Positions 1 through 8,991 of a stretch of 64,000 bases of DNA are shown here, piece after piece. The stretch is from Robiginitomaculum antarcticum DSM 21748. Its GTDB lineage: Bacteria; Pseudomonadota; Alphaproteobacteria; Caulobacterales; Maricaulaceae. Position 1 is the first letter of the stretch, and each line of letters opens with the position of its first letter. Under the pieces are notes generated by a model, which did not search any database, was not told the DNA's origin, and saw only the letters and a program-made list of their open reading frames with translations. The translations under genes and the position numbers were made by a program. The stretch lies in assembly GCF_000365025.1 (NCBI RefSeq), contig NZ_KB823011.1, positions 186,001-250,000 on the forward strand, given 5' to 3'.

Positions 1-1039
1 TAGATGTGGATTCCAACGGCTCTAAAAACCCGGACGATAAGCCCAGCGCGATACAATTTTTGCTCCAAAATGTCTCGCGGCACCCTGTTTTAAACCGGAT
101 TTGGCGTGGATCGCCCAGCGCGTCACCGTCCAGCCCGTCCAGCAATATAGAGATGGCCTCGTCATCACTCATATAGGCGCGTGAATAAATGTGGCCATTT
201 CCCGTGCGGCGCTGTGTTGGAATGCGCCATTGCCAACCAGCGGGTTTAGCAGTGGATCGCGTATAGGATTTAAGCGGGCCATTATGCGCGCTGGCGACCG
301 TCTGCGCCGCGTCACAGGGCAGCCAGTGTGACCAGTCCATAAACCCAACGCCAAGCTTTTGCCCTAAGAGCAAAGCGCGAAATCCTGTGCAGTCGAAAAA
401 GAAATCGCCTGTGACGGCAGTGCCATTATCCAAGCGGAGCGTTTCAATATGTCCGCTTTGAGCGTCTTGCGAAACGGCTTCAACTTTTCCTTCTATGCGT
501 TTTACGCCGCGCGTTTGCGCATATTTACGCAGAAACTTCGCATAAAGCGTGGCATCAAAATGATAAGCATAGCGAATATGTGACAGGACTGATTTTGGAT
601 TTGAATCGGGCAGGCTGAACTTATTTTGCCTGGCCGCGACAGCGCACAGGCTGTAATCGTCTATGGGGTTGTCCAAGCCGTTTTTGTGACATTGCAGCCA
701 ATATTGATGAAAATCGATCCCGTTCATATCCACCCCGTGATCGCCGAACGGATGGATATAAGATTGGCCTTTGCGGCCCCAATCAACAAATTCAATACCG
801 AGTTTAAAGGTCGCCTCGGTCGCTTTCATAAATTCGGCTTCGGGTATGCCAAGCAGCCTGTTAAAGTTAATAATATCCGGAATTGTGGCTTCGCCGACGC
901 CGACCGTTCCAATTTGATCAGATTCGACCAGAGTTATGGACACGTCGTCCGGTGATAATAAGCTTGAGAGAGCCGCCGCCGTCATCCAGCCAGCAGTACC
1001 GCCCCCGACAATCACTAAATTTTTAAGTCTATTTTGCAT
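1..1039 (-). CDS. Flavin-dependent tryptophan halogenase family protein (partial, C-terminus outside window)
   Basis: About 346 codons are visible; the reading frame leaves the window at base 1. The N-terminus has the FAD dinucleotide motif GGGTAGWM (residues 12-19), GVGEATIP, and the halogenase lysine in ATFKLGIEF at residue 79, the same number as the catalytic Lys79 of PrnA. WQWRIP (the WxWxIP motif that separates halogenases from monooxygenases) and LEPLESTS follow near the edge. Its ATG directly abuts the TAA stop of the upstream halogenase-like gene, so it is the third gene of a co-transcribed set. Family knowledge: such genes in Caulobacter, Xanthomonas and sphingomonads often sit beside TonB receptors rather than in antibiotic clusters, and the native substrate is usually unknown. 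FADH2-dependent halogenation is inferred; the substrate cannot be read from the sequence. Confidence 0.85.
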   Translation of the reverse strand, partial: MQNRLKNLVIVGGGTAGWMTAAALSSLLSPDDVSITLVESDQIGTVGVGEATIPDIINFNRLLGIPEAEFMKATEATFKLGIEFVDWGRKGQSYIHPFGDHGVDMNGIDFHQYWLQCHKNGLDNPIDDYSLCAVAARQNKFSLPDSNPKSVLSHIRYAYHFDATLYAKFLRKYAQTRGVKRIEGKVEAVSQDAQSGHIETLRLDNGTAVTGDFFFDCTGFRALLLGQKLGVGFMDWSHWLPCDAAQTVASAHNGPLKSYTRSTAKPAGWQWRIPTQRRTGNGHIYSRAYMSDDEAISILLDGLDGDALGDPRQIRFKTGCRETFWSKNCIALGLSSGFLEPLESTS

Positions 1040-2521
1040 TTAGGACGGCCTGTTGCTTAAATGTTTGCGCAACCCTTGCATATAAATATGATGGGGCGGA
1101 ATTTTAGCGGCTAAGGTTTTTATGGCTTGCGACATAGTATTTAAATAACGCTCTAAGTCGCGCTTTTCATACCGGTCGGCGACGCGGTCATAACGCCCGG
1201 CCGTGCGTCTCATCCCGAAATGTAAAATCGTCCAGTCCTGCTCGTTAAACGGTTCCAAATCATAGGTTACCAAGACGCCGCGATCTTCAAAAAGAGTTAG
1301 CTTACGCGTCAGTTTTTCACCTAATGGCTGCTCAGACGCCTGTTTCCAATAGAGACTGGGCGTCGTTTCGCCGGGCGGGAAAAAGCTGCGGTTAAACATG
1401 TGCATATGGGAGATGTCATCATCAAAAAGGCGGTTATATTCGCGGCGTTCAACGCTCATATCCGCACTGACGGGGATGAGTCTGAGCAGACGCTCTATAT
1501 CGCGCTGCAAGGCCCGTATGGGCGCCGTTGAGATCGGTTCTAAAATGGCTGCGGCATGTCCAATGCCCACGCAATTGCCCAGCCATGGCGCGTCTCGCCG
1601 CCCGAGCATGACGTCAGCTTCTGTTGTTACTGCGCCATTATGCGCCGCGCGCGCTGCCGCTTTGTCCTCAGGTGCGGAGACGCTCATATTTATCCGCCGT
1701 CCCTGCAACGCGCTCTCGGACACCCATCCATAATCCGTCCCATGGATATGCCGGCATGAGAAACCTAATACGGATTGCGCCTGATATGAAGACGCGCCGA
1801 AAAGCGCGCGCTTGCCCTGGTAGGCGCTGCCCAGCGCGTGAAGCAAGCTCGCCTTCGGGCCGGTGCAGTCAATGAACAGATCGGCCGTCAGTTTCTCGCC
1901 ATTTTTAAGCGCAATTGAGCGGATGTGCCCGTCTTTAACACATACGGCCTCTATCGCCGAATTAGTGAGAACAAGGCCATGTTGAGTCGCGGCCTCTTGA
2001 AATACCCTACCATAAGTAAACGGATCAATTTGATAGCCGTATTCCGCCCGGGATAGCGGCGTATCCGTATTTGGCGGGGGATGCGCGAAGCGGCCGTTAC
2101 GCGCCATGATAGACGGCATCAAAAAGGGCTCAATATTATCAATGTCAAGGCGGGCCAAGTGGTGATGAAAAGGAACGGAGTCCATAACGGGCAAGGGCAG
2201 GTGAGAGCATTGCACCCACTCTAAATTCTGCGGGGACCAAGCGGTGAATTGCGTGCCCAAACTAAATGAAGTGTCGCTGTTTAAGACAAGATCCGGTTCG
2301 TTCACACATGCTGCGAGGTTAAAGCCATAAGACTCCGGCGGGGTGGTATGGCCGTAAAATATATCACTGTCCTGATCACGGCCCGTGTCCAGCCACTTTA
2401 TATCTATCGCAGAGGGCAGATTGGCCCGCAGAGCGGCGGCGCAGATTTGCCCGGCAAGTCCCGCGCCGATAATGGCGATGCGCGTCATCGGAGCGTCTTG
2501 CTGATCCATTGCGCGTGTCAT
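1040..2521 (-). CDS. Halogenase-family flavoprotein lacking the halogenase signature residues
   Basis: This 493-aa protein is homologous along its length to its two neighbours and has the FAD motif GAGLAG (residues 19-24). The defining residues are gone. The segment matching TFKLGIEF reads SFSLGTQF, with Ser87 at the catalytic lysine. GVGEAT is not recognisable, WxWxIP is replaced by GWVSESAL, and LEPLESTS is LEPISTAP. The ATG overlaps the upstream stop as ATGA, so translation is probably coupled; an alternative in-frame start is MTRIAIIG, 11 codons on. It is likely a diverged flavoprotein partner or non-halogenating oxidoreductase of the same operon. The frame is intact, which argues against simple decay. 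Confidence 0.75.
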   Translation of the reverse strand: MTRAMDQQDAPMTRIAIIGAGLAGQICAAALRANLPSAIDIKWLDTGRDQDSDIFYGHTTPPESYGFNLAACVNEPDLVLNSDTSFSLGTQFTAWSPQNLEWVQCSHLPLPVMDSVPFHHHLARLDIDNIEPFLMPSIMARNGRFAHPPPNTDTPLSRAEYGYQIDPFTYGRVFQEAATQHGLVLTNSAIEAVCVKDGHIRSIALKNGEKLTADLFIDCTGPKASLLHALGSAYQGKRALFGASSYQAQSVLGFSCRHIHGTDYGWVSESALQGRRINMSVSAPEDKAAARAAHNGAVTTEADVMLGRRDAPWLGNCVGIGHAAAILEPISTAPIRALQRDIERLLRLIPVSADMSVERREYNRLFDDDISHMHMFNRSFFPPGETTPSLYWKQASEQPLGEKLTRKLTLFEDRGVLVTYDLEPFNEQDWTILHFGMRRTAGRYDRVADRYEKRDLERYLNTMSQAIKTLAAKIPPHHIYMQGLRKHLSNRPS

Positions 2522-4047
2522 CCTGACCTTTGCGCAAATGTACCGGACGCCGCGCCATAGCCTTGAATATAAGCGTCATGGCGCATGGCCCGGTCGACGC
2601 CGTCGCGCACAGCGCCGCGTAAGCTCTCGGCTTCGGCCTTAAGTCTGTCATGTGACAGCATATCCACGCGTGGATCGTAATGGGCCGGGATGAGGTTTTG
2701 GCCGATCATAACGGCGACCCAGCTGGCGGGGAGAAAGACGCCGAACTGATATTTCATAATATGTCCGCGCGTTTTCCACGCATCGATCTTAGCCTGCAAG
2801 CTGTCCGGCAGGGTCATATTTTGAAAATACTGCCACATCGGGCTGTCATCTCTTTGCGTCGCCACATAATGCAACAGCAAAAAGTCGCGAACGCGTTCGT
2901 AATTAAGGCTCATGCGGCGATTATATTCATCGCGATCTGATGTTCTCATATGCATATCAGGGAAGAGCTGGATCAGCTCCGTAATACCCTCTTGGATTAA
3001 ATGTATAGATGTTGACTCCAGCGGTTCCAGAAACCCTGCTGACAAGCCTATGGCGACGACATTTTTGGACCAAAACGTTTTTCGCCGCCCGGTCTTGAAG
3101 TAAAGCTGCTTAGGGTCTGTTAAGGGCGCGCTGTTGAGTTTGCTGAGAAGATCGCCGGCGGCGGCGTCATCGGAAATGTAATCACTGCAATAGACATAGC
3201 CGTTACCCGTGCGGTGTTGTAGGGGTATACGCCATTGCCATCCTGCCTTGCATGCTGTGGCGCGCGTATAAGGCGGAAGATCGGTGAGGCGTTCACTGGC
3301 CACAGCAATGGCGCGGTTGCACGGCAGCCAGGGGCTCCAGTCTTCATAACCCGCCCTTAAGGCTTGCTCAATCAACAGTCCCCGAAATCCGGAGCAGTCT
3401 ATAAACAGGTCGGCAGTGTGCCGGCTTCCATCCTCAAGCTGAACGGATTGCACATTTCCGTTTTGCGCATTTAAATGCGTTGTGACGATCTTGCCTTCTT
3501 TGCGGATCACGTTTCTGGACTGCGCGTAGTCGCGCAGAAACCGACCATATAGGCTTGAGTCAAATTGATATGCATACCCCAGCGTCGACTCAATCTGCCT
3601 GATATCTTCGCTCGGATGTCCGAATTTATTATTTTGCGCCAGTATGACCGGATAGGAGTAGCTGTCCAAACGGTGAGTGTTGCTATTTTGACACAGCTTC
3701 GTCCAAAAATGATAAAACTCAATGCCGTTGATCGGCATTCCAAAGTCGCCAAAGGGGTGAATATAGGCGTCCCCAATATTGCCCCAATCGCAAAATTCAA
3801 TCCCGAGTTTGAAGGTAGCCTGCGTCGCCTTCATGAAGTCCTGTTCGGAAATTCCAAGTGTATTGTTGAAAAAACGAATGTGGGGCAGGGTGGCTTCGCC
3901 GACACCTACCGTGCCGATCTGCTCAGACTCGATGAGCGTTATATCTATATCTAAATCACTGAACTTATTAGATAAACCAGCCGCCGTCATCCAGCCGGCC
4001 GTACCGCCGCCAACAATGCAAATCGATTTAATGGGTGTCGGTGTCAT
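2518..4047 (-). CDS. Flavin-dependent tryptophan halogenase family protein
   Basis: The 509-aa protein is first in the halogenase operon. FAD motif GGGTAGWM is at residues 13-20, GVGEATLP near 48-55, the catalytic-type lysine in TFKLGIEF at residue 80, WQWRIP in the middle and FLEPLESTSIHL in the C-terminal half. Length fits the 500-540 aa of FADH2-dependent halogenases. No flavin reductase is visible in the window, so FADH2 would come from elsewhere. The gene is transcribed away from the TonB receptor across an intergenic region holding two LacI-like operators, which suggests joint regulation by a carbohydrate or other small molecule. Indole-type halogenation is the family expectation; the true substrate is unknown. 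Confidence 0.88.
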   Translation of the reverse strand: MTPTPIKSICIVGGGTAGWMTAAGLSNKFSDLDIDITLIESEQIGTVGVGEATLPHIRFFNNTLGISEQDFMKATQATFKLGIEFCDWGNIGDAYIHPFGDFGMPINGIEFYHFWTKLCQNSNTHRLDSYSYPVILAQNNKFGHPSEDIRQIESTLGYAYQFDSSLYGRFLRDYAQSRNVIRKEGKIVTTHLNAQNGNVQSVQLEDGSRHTADLFIDCSGFRGLLIEQALRAGYEDWSPWLPCNRAIAVASERLTDLPPYTRATACKAGWQWRIPLQHRTGNGYVYCSDYISDDAAAGDLLSKLNSAPLTDPKQLYFKTGRRKTFWSKNVVAIGLSAGFLEPLESTSIHLIQEGITELIQLFPDMHMRTSDRDEYNRRMSLNYERVRDFLLLHYVATQRDDSPMWQYFQNMTLPDSLQAKIDAWKTRGHIMKYQFGVFLPASWVAVMIGQNLIPAHYDPRVDMLSHDRLKAEAESLRGAVRDGVDRAMRHDAYIQGYGAASGTFAQRSG

Positions 4048-4223
4048 TCACGATAATCTTTATTTAAGCGGATTGTAATTTTGAGTCATAGGTTCACACT
4101 CTCTGCTCAAATGCAAGATGCGGCGTGGTCACAATGGCGCGCTCGCCTTTAAACCCGATTTGAACTGTTCAGATTATGGCTGAGACGCTCGGGATGAAGA
4201 GTTACTAATTTGTAATTCTTCAA

Positions 4224-4239
4224 TTGACAACGCTGTCAA
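4224..4239. promoter_or_regulatory. LacI/GalR-type operator, copy 1
   Basis: TTGACAACGCTGTCAA is an inverted repeat (TTGACA and TGTCAA arms) around a central CG, the layout typical of LacI-family operators. It embeds TTGACA, so a bound repressor could mask a -35 hexamer. The regulator gene is not in the window. Confidence 0.6.
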
Positions 4240-4268
4240 ATTAAATAGTAATCATAACATATAAAAAA

Positions 4269-4283
4269 TTGACAACGCTGTCA
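4269..4283. promoter_or_regulatory. LacI/GalR-type operator, copy 2
   Basis: TTGACAACGCTGTCA repeats the core of copy 1 exactly, with centres 45 bp apart (just over four helical turns). Two identical sites on nearly the same helix face suggest cooperative or looping repression. It lies 68 bp upstream of the receptor start. Confidence 0.6.
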
Positions 4284-4350
4284 TGGCTCAAATGTCATAA
4301 TAATTCATAGCCGAAACCTTCACAAAATCGGCTTCGTAGGGAGAAACATA

Positions 4351-7300
4351 GTGAAAATTGATCTGAATAAAGGTTTGTTCACGCCTAGCAAATTGGCTTT
4401 GATGGGCACAACAGCACTGCTTTTGGCGTTTACAGTGCCGATGGCCTATAGCCAAACCTCCGATGATGTCGATGTTATTGAAGACGAAGACGAAGTCATA
4501 GCGACAGGCATTCGTCAATCGCTGAAAACAGCGCGGGACTTTAAACGTAATGCGGATACAGCGGTTGATTCGATTACAGCATCAGATGTTTCGACGCTTC
4601 CCGACCTCTCCGTTGCTGAAGCCTTGGCCCGTATCCCGGGTGTTGTCGTTCAGCGCTTTAATATCTCTGAAGCCAATGGCGGCGACTTCCCGTCTCCGGA
4701 AGGCGGCGGCAATTTGATCCGCGGTCTGACGCTCATTCGCTCCGAATTTAACGGACGCGACGCATTTTCCGCTAATGGCGGACGCTCACTTGATTTCGGT
4801 ACAATTCCGCCTGAATTGATTGGCGCTGTAGACGTCTATAAAAACGCAACGGCCGACCTGATTGAAGGCGGCATTGGCGGCACGATCAACCTGCGTACGC
4901 TTGAACCATTTGACCGTGACGGCCTGCTTGCCGTTGTGACGGTTGACGGGACTTACACAGATCTTCGTGAAGAATGGGCGCCGGATTACAGCGTCATTCT
5001 GGGTAACCGTTGGGATACCGGGGCCGGCGAATTCGGTCTTTTGGGGTCGTTCTCTTCATCAGAGCTTAAATCTGACCTTCATGGTTTCCAAATCGGACAA
5101 ATTGTCCCTTATGCCACGCCAAATGGAACGACGATCGGCGTGCCCGCCGGCTTCCAGCTGCGAACCAATGACGTGGACCGTAAACGCGACAGCTACTATA
5201 TTGCCGGTCAATGGCAGGATAATTCCGGTGATTTGAAAGTCACTGCTAAATATGCGCTTATTGAAAATGAAGTCGACAGTGATGAACGCACATTAGAGTT
5301 CTTCCCTGACGGTGAAAGCTGGAACCAAACCCAATTGATAGGTGATTTCACAACACAACCGTTTACATCTCCGGGTATTCCGCAGTGTAACGGATCTAAT
5401 GATCCAACGCCGGCAAACCCATTCTGCGAAGTCACGCAACCCATTGATGGCGGACTTTTCGAATCCGGAGTCATCTCAAACGGCCTGCGCGACTGGACGG
5501 GTACAAATGGTACGTCCCCTGGCGCGCCGTTTACGAATTTGGGTATCCATCAAGAGGATCGCTCTAAAACAGATGACCTTAGTCTAAATATTAAATGGCG
5601 CCCGGCCGATCAATGGTATGTGAACTTTGACGCTCATAAAACGAAAGCGGAATTTGAGCGCAGCCGTCTCTGGGGTGGGTCACGTTTCTTCTCTGATTTC
5701 TACTTTGTGCCCAACCTTGATAATCCGCGTATTTATCTAGGCCCTGATCCAAATGGACAGATTAGCCCCGGTTTCCGGACCACAGGTGACGTTTCTACTA
5801 GCAATTCGATCAGTGATCCGGACAATGCATATCTCCTGTTTTCTGCGGACGAGTTTCAGGAAAATGATGGCGACCTTTACGCCGTCAGCGGAGACGTCGA
5901 ATATGAATTCGCTAATCAGGGCTGGTTTGAATCCGTTAAATTTGGCGCACGTTATGCAGAACGCGAGCAGACCAATCGCGCAGCAGGCTTGAATTGGGCC
6001 GCTGTCGCTCCGCCTTGGAATGGTGGTTATGCGCCATATGCAGGGCTGAGTGATCCAACGGCTATTGAGCGCGTCGATTACTCTGATTTCTTCCGAGGTG
6101 GCGTCGTTTTAGGGGACAACACGCAAGTAATCTTCCCGGATCGTAACCTTCTCAGCAATTATGATGCTTGGGTCGATTTCATCTTTAGTGAACCGACAAT
6201 TGCGAACCCTGCACCGGATTGGAACCCTCTGCGTGTTGACGGAACTGTCGACTATGACGGTAGCCTAAGAGGCATCGCAAGAGGGTCGATTGGCGACGTC
6301 AAAGAAGAGACATCAAGCTTCTATGCCCGCTTGAATTTCGGCAATGAATTCAACAATGGCATGTCCATTGATGGTAATGTTGGCCTAAGATATACGAAAA
6401 CAGAGGTGTCCGGAAACGGAGCTCTTGATTATGCTGATTTCCGATCCTTAGGTCTGCAGCAAGGCGGCGCACCAACAGATAGTGACCTGCGTGATGCGCG
6501 TTTCACTCCTGAAACTGTTGCGTTCTTAGCTCAGGCGAGTGTAGATCAAAGTGGCGTATTTAACACCGATGATCGTTTCTTGCCGTCCGTGAACGTAAAG
6601 TGGAATTTAAACGATCACTCCCTTATCAGACTTGGGGTCAGCCAAAATATTACGCGTCCGCGTATTGAGCAGCTAAGATCAGGTCAGACTGCGAGCGTTG
6701 CTCGTCGCTTTGTTAGTTCTACAGATTTGACTATACCGCCTGAAGACCGCATCATTGATATTGTGCCATCACAGATCAATGTCTTTGGTGGCAACCCAGA
6801 TCTTAAGCCGATTGAATCAACCAACTATGACGTGTCATATGAGAGATATTGGGGTGATCAAAATACGTTTAGTTTCGCGTTGTTCCAAAAGAATATTACC
6901 AATAATATTATTTATGATTCACAGACTTTGGACACGGTCACTTTGGACGGTACAGAAGTTGCCATTGTTTATAATGGCGACATAAACCAAGATAAGGCCG
7001 ATCTTCGAGGGTTCGAAGTCGCTTATACACAATTCTTCGATGAGTGGATCAGCATATTCGGTAATTTAGGCGTTCAAGCCAACTACACCTATATTGATGC
7101 TGAAACTAACGCTCCGGCTCCTGTGATAGATGCCGATGGTGATGGGGCTCCGGATAGTTTCGAGCGTATTTATCGTTATGGCGTGACAAATTTCCTAGGT
7201 CTGTCAGAACACGCGGCGAACCTGATTGGGATTTACCAGGATGATAAGCTTGAAATGCGTCTGGCTTATAACTGGCGGTCAGATTATCTAAGCTCATATC

Positions 7301-7527
7301 GTGACTTCGTGACAGGCAATCCGATCTTCCAAGAAGAGAAGGGTTATCTTGACGGGTCATTCAAATATGACTTCACGGATAATTTCCAGTTCCGCTTCCA
7401 GGTTGCCAATATTTTGGACACCAAAGCGCAAGCGTCACAGCAAATTGACGCAACAGGCGCGCGGTATGGCCGGACAAGCTTTGTCGGCGACCGCCGGATC
7501 AAACTAGGTCTGCGCTACGCTTATTAG
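4351..7527 (+). CDS. TonB-dependent outer-membrane receptor
   Basis: The 1058-aa protein starts at GTG, with GGGAG 7 bp upstream. Residues 1-34 form a signal peptide ending near AYSQ. A TonB-box-like stretch (DEVIATGIRQSL) is followed by a plug domain (roughly 50-170, with ALARIPGVVVQRF and GGTINLRT) and a long 22-strand-type barrel ending in the terminal aromatic strand GLRYAY. Size and plug sequence fit the proteobacterial receptors of Xanthomonas and Caulobacter that import glycans or other large nutrients. It probably imports the compound sensed by the LacI-type regulator of the upstream operators. The ligand cannot be told from the sequence; an iron complex is less likely given the operators. 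Confidence 0.93.
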   Translation: MKIDLNKGLFTPSKLALMGTTALLLAFTVPMAYSQTSDDVDVIEDEDEVIATGIRQSLKTARDFKRNADTAVDSITASDVSTLPDLSVAEALARIPGVVVQRFNISEANGGDFPSPEGGGNLIRGLTLIRSEFNGRDAFSANGGRSLDFGTIPPELIGAVDVYKNATADLIEGGIGGTINLRTLEPFDRDGLLAVVTVDGTYTDLREEWAPDYSVILGNRWDTGAGEFGLLGSFSSSELKSDLHGFQIGQIVPYATPNGTTIGVPAGFQLRTNDVDRKRDSYYIAGQWQDNSGDLKVTAKYALIENEVDSDERTLEFFPDGESWNQTQLIGDFTTQPFTSPGIPQCNGSNDPTPANPFCEVTQPIDGGLFESGVISNGLRDWTGTNGTSPGAPFTNLGIHQEDRSKTDDLSLNIKWRPADQWYVNFDAHKTKAEFERSRLWGGSRFFSDFYFVPNLDNPRIYLGPDPNGQISPGFRTTGDVSTSNSISDPDNAYLLFSADEFQENDGDLYAVSGDVEYEFANQGWFESVKFGARYAEREQTNRAAGLNWAAVAPPWNGGYAPYAGLSDPTAIERVDYSDFFRGGVVLGDNTQVIFPDRNLLSNYDAWVDFIFSEPTIANPAPDWNPLRVDGTVDYDGSLRGIARGSIGDVKEETSSFYARLNFGNEFNNGMSIDGNVGLRYTKTEVSGNGALDYADFRSLGLQQGGAPTDSDLRDARFTPETVAFLAQASVDQSGVFNTDDRFLPSVNVKWNLNDHSLIRLGVSQNITRPRIEQLRSGQTASVARRFVSSTDLTIPPEDRIIDIVPSQINVFGGNPDLKPIESTNYDVSYERYWGDQNTFSFALFQKNITNNIIYDSQTLDTVTLDGTEVAIVYNGDINQDKADLRGFEVAYTQFFDEWISIFGNLGVQANYTYIDAETNAPAPVIDADGDGAPDSFERIYRYGVTNFLGLSEHAANLIGIYQDDKLEMRLAYNWRSDYLSSYRDFVTGNPIFQEEKGYLDGSFKYDFTDNFQFRFQVANILDTKAQASQQIDATGARYGRTSFVGDRRIKLGLRYAY

Positions 7528-7550
7528 GGCGATTACATTGCCAAAACAAA

Positions 7551-7581
7551 AGCCGCGAAGATCAATCTTCGCGGCTTTTTT
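7551..7581. terminator. Rho-independent terminator, likely bidirectional
   Basis: A 10-bp stem (AGCCGCGAAG / CTTCGCGGCT) with a 6-nt loop is followed by a T run. On the other strand it is followed by TTTTGTTTT, so it may also stop the AHSA1 gene coming from the right. Confidence 0.85.
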
Positions 7582-7616
7582 GTGTCTTAGATCTTAAATA
7601 AATTACTTGGGCTTGC

Positions 7617-8120
7617 TCAATGGTCCGGGTTTTTCTGTTTGGTATCGCCCCACAAACCATCAGAGAGCGTTTTGCCTGTCTCCAAAATTGATTTGAGATT
7701 TGACAATACGGCGGGCCAGCCCTGCGTAACGCCTTTATGCATGACGGAGTCTTTAGTCAGCTGGCTATGGGTCACGGTTAGTTTGGTATCCGGACCCAGC
7801 GCGACCAAATCATATGTGACGAGAGACGGCGCGGGTTCCAATGATTTACTGCCGGGCAGGCTGTTCCACGTCACAACGAGTTTGCGCGGTGGATCAGAGT
7901 CCAAAACCTGGCCGTGAACATCGACGATAGTAGAGTCGCTACTTGGAATATGCTCCCATTTAGACCCGGTTTTCCAGTCGGACTTATTGAGGTGTCCCCA
8001 ATATTTTTGCGTAACCTCCTTATCAATTAATCCGTTCCAAACCGTTTCAATTTTCGCGGCAATATAAATAGTATAAACGAAGTCGGGGGCGTCGCCTTGG
8101 GGTTTGTCATCATAGGGCAT
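7617..8120 (-). CDS. AHSA1/SRPBCC-type START-fold protein
   Basis: The 167-aa protein has the AHSA1-like pattern: YTIYIAAKIETVWNGLIDKEVTQKYW at the start, a central VLDSDPPRKLVVTW, and a C-terminal helix with GWPAVLSNLKSILETG. The fold binds hydrophobic ligands in a cavity; bacterial members have varied and mostly unknown roles. It overlaps the end of the upstream ArsR gene by 11 bp. ArsR-AHSA1 pairs are common, and the SRPBCC protein is usually the regulated partner. Cytosolic, with no signal peptide. Confidence 0.82.
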   Translation of the reverse strand: MPYDDKPQGDAPDFVYTIYIAAKIETVWNGLIDKEVTQKYWGHLNKSDWKTGSKWEHIPSSDSTIVDVHGQVLDSDPPRKLVVTWNSLPGSKSLEPAPSLVTYDLVALGPDTKLTVTHSQLTKDSVMHKGVTQGWPAVLSNLKSILETGKTLSDGLWGDTKQKNPDH

Positions 8121-8439
8121 TGCGTTTCTCCTCTTTGGTTTCAGATTCTGTTTTTAAATCGACGAGCATGTCCAAGCGCGCTTCTTCAAACCGACCGACC
8201 CAGCGGTGGACGATTTCAGCGATTGGAACGGGGTTGATAAAATGGAGCTTTTCACGGCCCTGCCAGTGGATCGTAATTAAATTTGCGGCTTCCAGAATTT
8301 TGAGGTGTTTGGAAACGGCTTGGCGGGACATGCTGAGTGTCTGTGTCAATTGCCGCAGTGTTTGCCCATTTTGATCAAATAACTGATCAAGCAAAATGCG
8401 TCGGGTGTCATCGGCCAGGGCTTTAAAGACATCACTCAT
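8110..8439 (-). CDS. ArsR-family winged-helix transcriptional regulator
   Basis: A compact protein of about 109 aa. The start MSDVFKALADDTRR is the classical ArsR N-terminus, so I prefer this ATG to an upstream in-frame TTG that would add six residues. The recognition helix region is LRQLTQTLSMSRQAVSKHLKILEAANLI, followed by the wing REKLHFI. No metal-binding cysteines (CxC type) are present, so it is probably not a metal sensor. It is co-transcribed with the AHSA1 gene and likely represses itself through the palindrome just upstream of its start. Confidence 0.88.
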   Translation of the reverse strand: MSDVFKALADDTRRILLDQLFDQNGQTLRQLTQTLSMSRQAVSKHLKILEAANLITIHWQGREKLHFINPVPIAEIVHRWVGRFEEARLDMLVDLKTESETKEEKRNAL

Positions 8440-8451
8440 ATTATGAGTTAT

Positions 8452-8471
8452 ATGCAACCATATGGTTGCAT
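8452..8471. promoter_or_regulatory. Perfect 20-bp palindrome, candidate ArsR operator
   Basis: ATGCAACCAT followed by its exact reverse complement lies 13-32 bp upstream of the preferred ArsR ATG. A perfect dyad of this size in the leader of an ArsR gene is the expected position for an autoregulatory operator. Direct sequence observation; binding is inferred. Confidence 0.6.
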
Positions 8472-8559
8472 GTCAAGGCTTAGATAAATACCAAGTCATT
8501 CTTATGCGTGTTTTTAGGACCCATCACATTTAAGGCGGGCGTTCCTCACATTTTGATTT

Positions 8560-8991
8560 TTAGATACGCCATGGCGGGAAACGTCTGGTTTTTCCGGCTG
8601 TATATATTCGTATTATATTGCCCGAGGGGTCAAATATGTCAGCTTCAAACCAGAGATAAGACTTCATTTCAGGGACAGCGATGGGCTGCAGGTCACAATC
8701 GGTGAGATAACGTTCGACATCATCAACTTCAAAATAGACAAGCGGCCCGTTTAAAGAGGCTTGCCAAGTGTCATCAACGCTGTGCAGGGATAATGTTGCA
8801 GGCTCGCCCCCGTCAGGCGGAGCCGGAAATTCAAAACGGCAATAGCGCGGCGCGCTGTCCACAATCAGCTTGAGCCCGAGCTTTTCATAAAATAAAACGC
8901 TCGCCGCCATATCTTTGGCGCCGAGCGTGACTTGATTTAAACGTAAGCCGGACAGGGGCTTATCCCATCGCTTTTTCGAAATTCTCGGCAA
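8560..8991 (-). CDS. VOC-family (glyoxalase/bleomycin resistance fold) protein
   Basis: The 143-aa protein has one VOC half-module pair: [23 protein letters not shown] at the N-terminus, [14 protein letters not shown] in the middle and [13 protein letters not shown] at the C-terminus. The predicted ATG lies inside the 3' end of icd (32-bp overlap); no better in-frame start precedes the domain, so the overlap is probably real. VOC proteins bind a divalent metal and act in isomerisation, dioxygenation or drug binding; the substrate is not inferable here. Confidence 0.75.
   Translation of the reverse strand: MPRISKKRWDKPLSGLRLNQVTLGAKDMAASVLFYEKLGLKLIVDSAPRYCRFEFPAPPDGGEPATLSLHSVDDTWQASLNGPLVYFEVDDVERYLTDCDLQPIAVPEMKSYLWFEADIFDPSGNIIRIYTAGKTRRFPPWRI

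Larger units (their letters stand above)
4048..4350. promoter_or_regulatory. Divergent control region between halogenase operon and TonB receptor
   Basis: This 303-bp region has no gene. The half nearest the receptor is AT-rich and carries two copies of a palindromic operator (annotated separately). A ribosome-binding site GGGAG at 4339-4343 precedes the GTG start of the receptor. No terminator-like hairpin is seen. Confidence 0.6.

Noticed and set aside
1-4047. Antibiotic biosynthetic cluster
   Set aside because: Halogenases alone do not support it; no assembly-line, prenyltransferase or resistance genes are visible.
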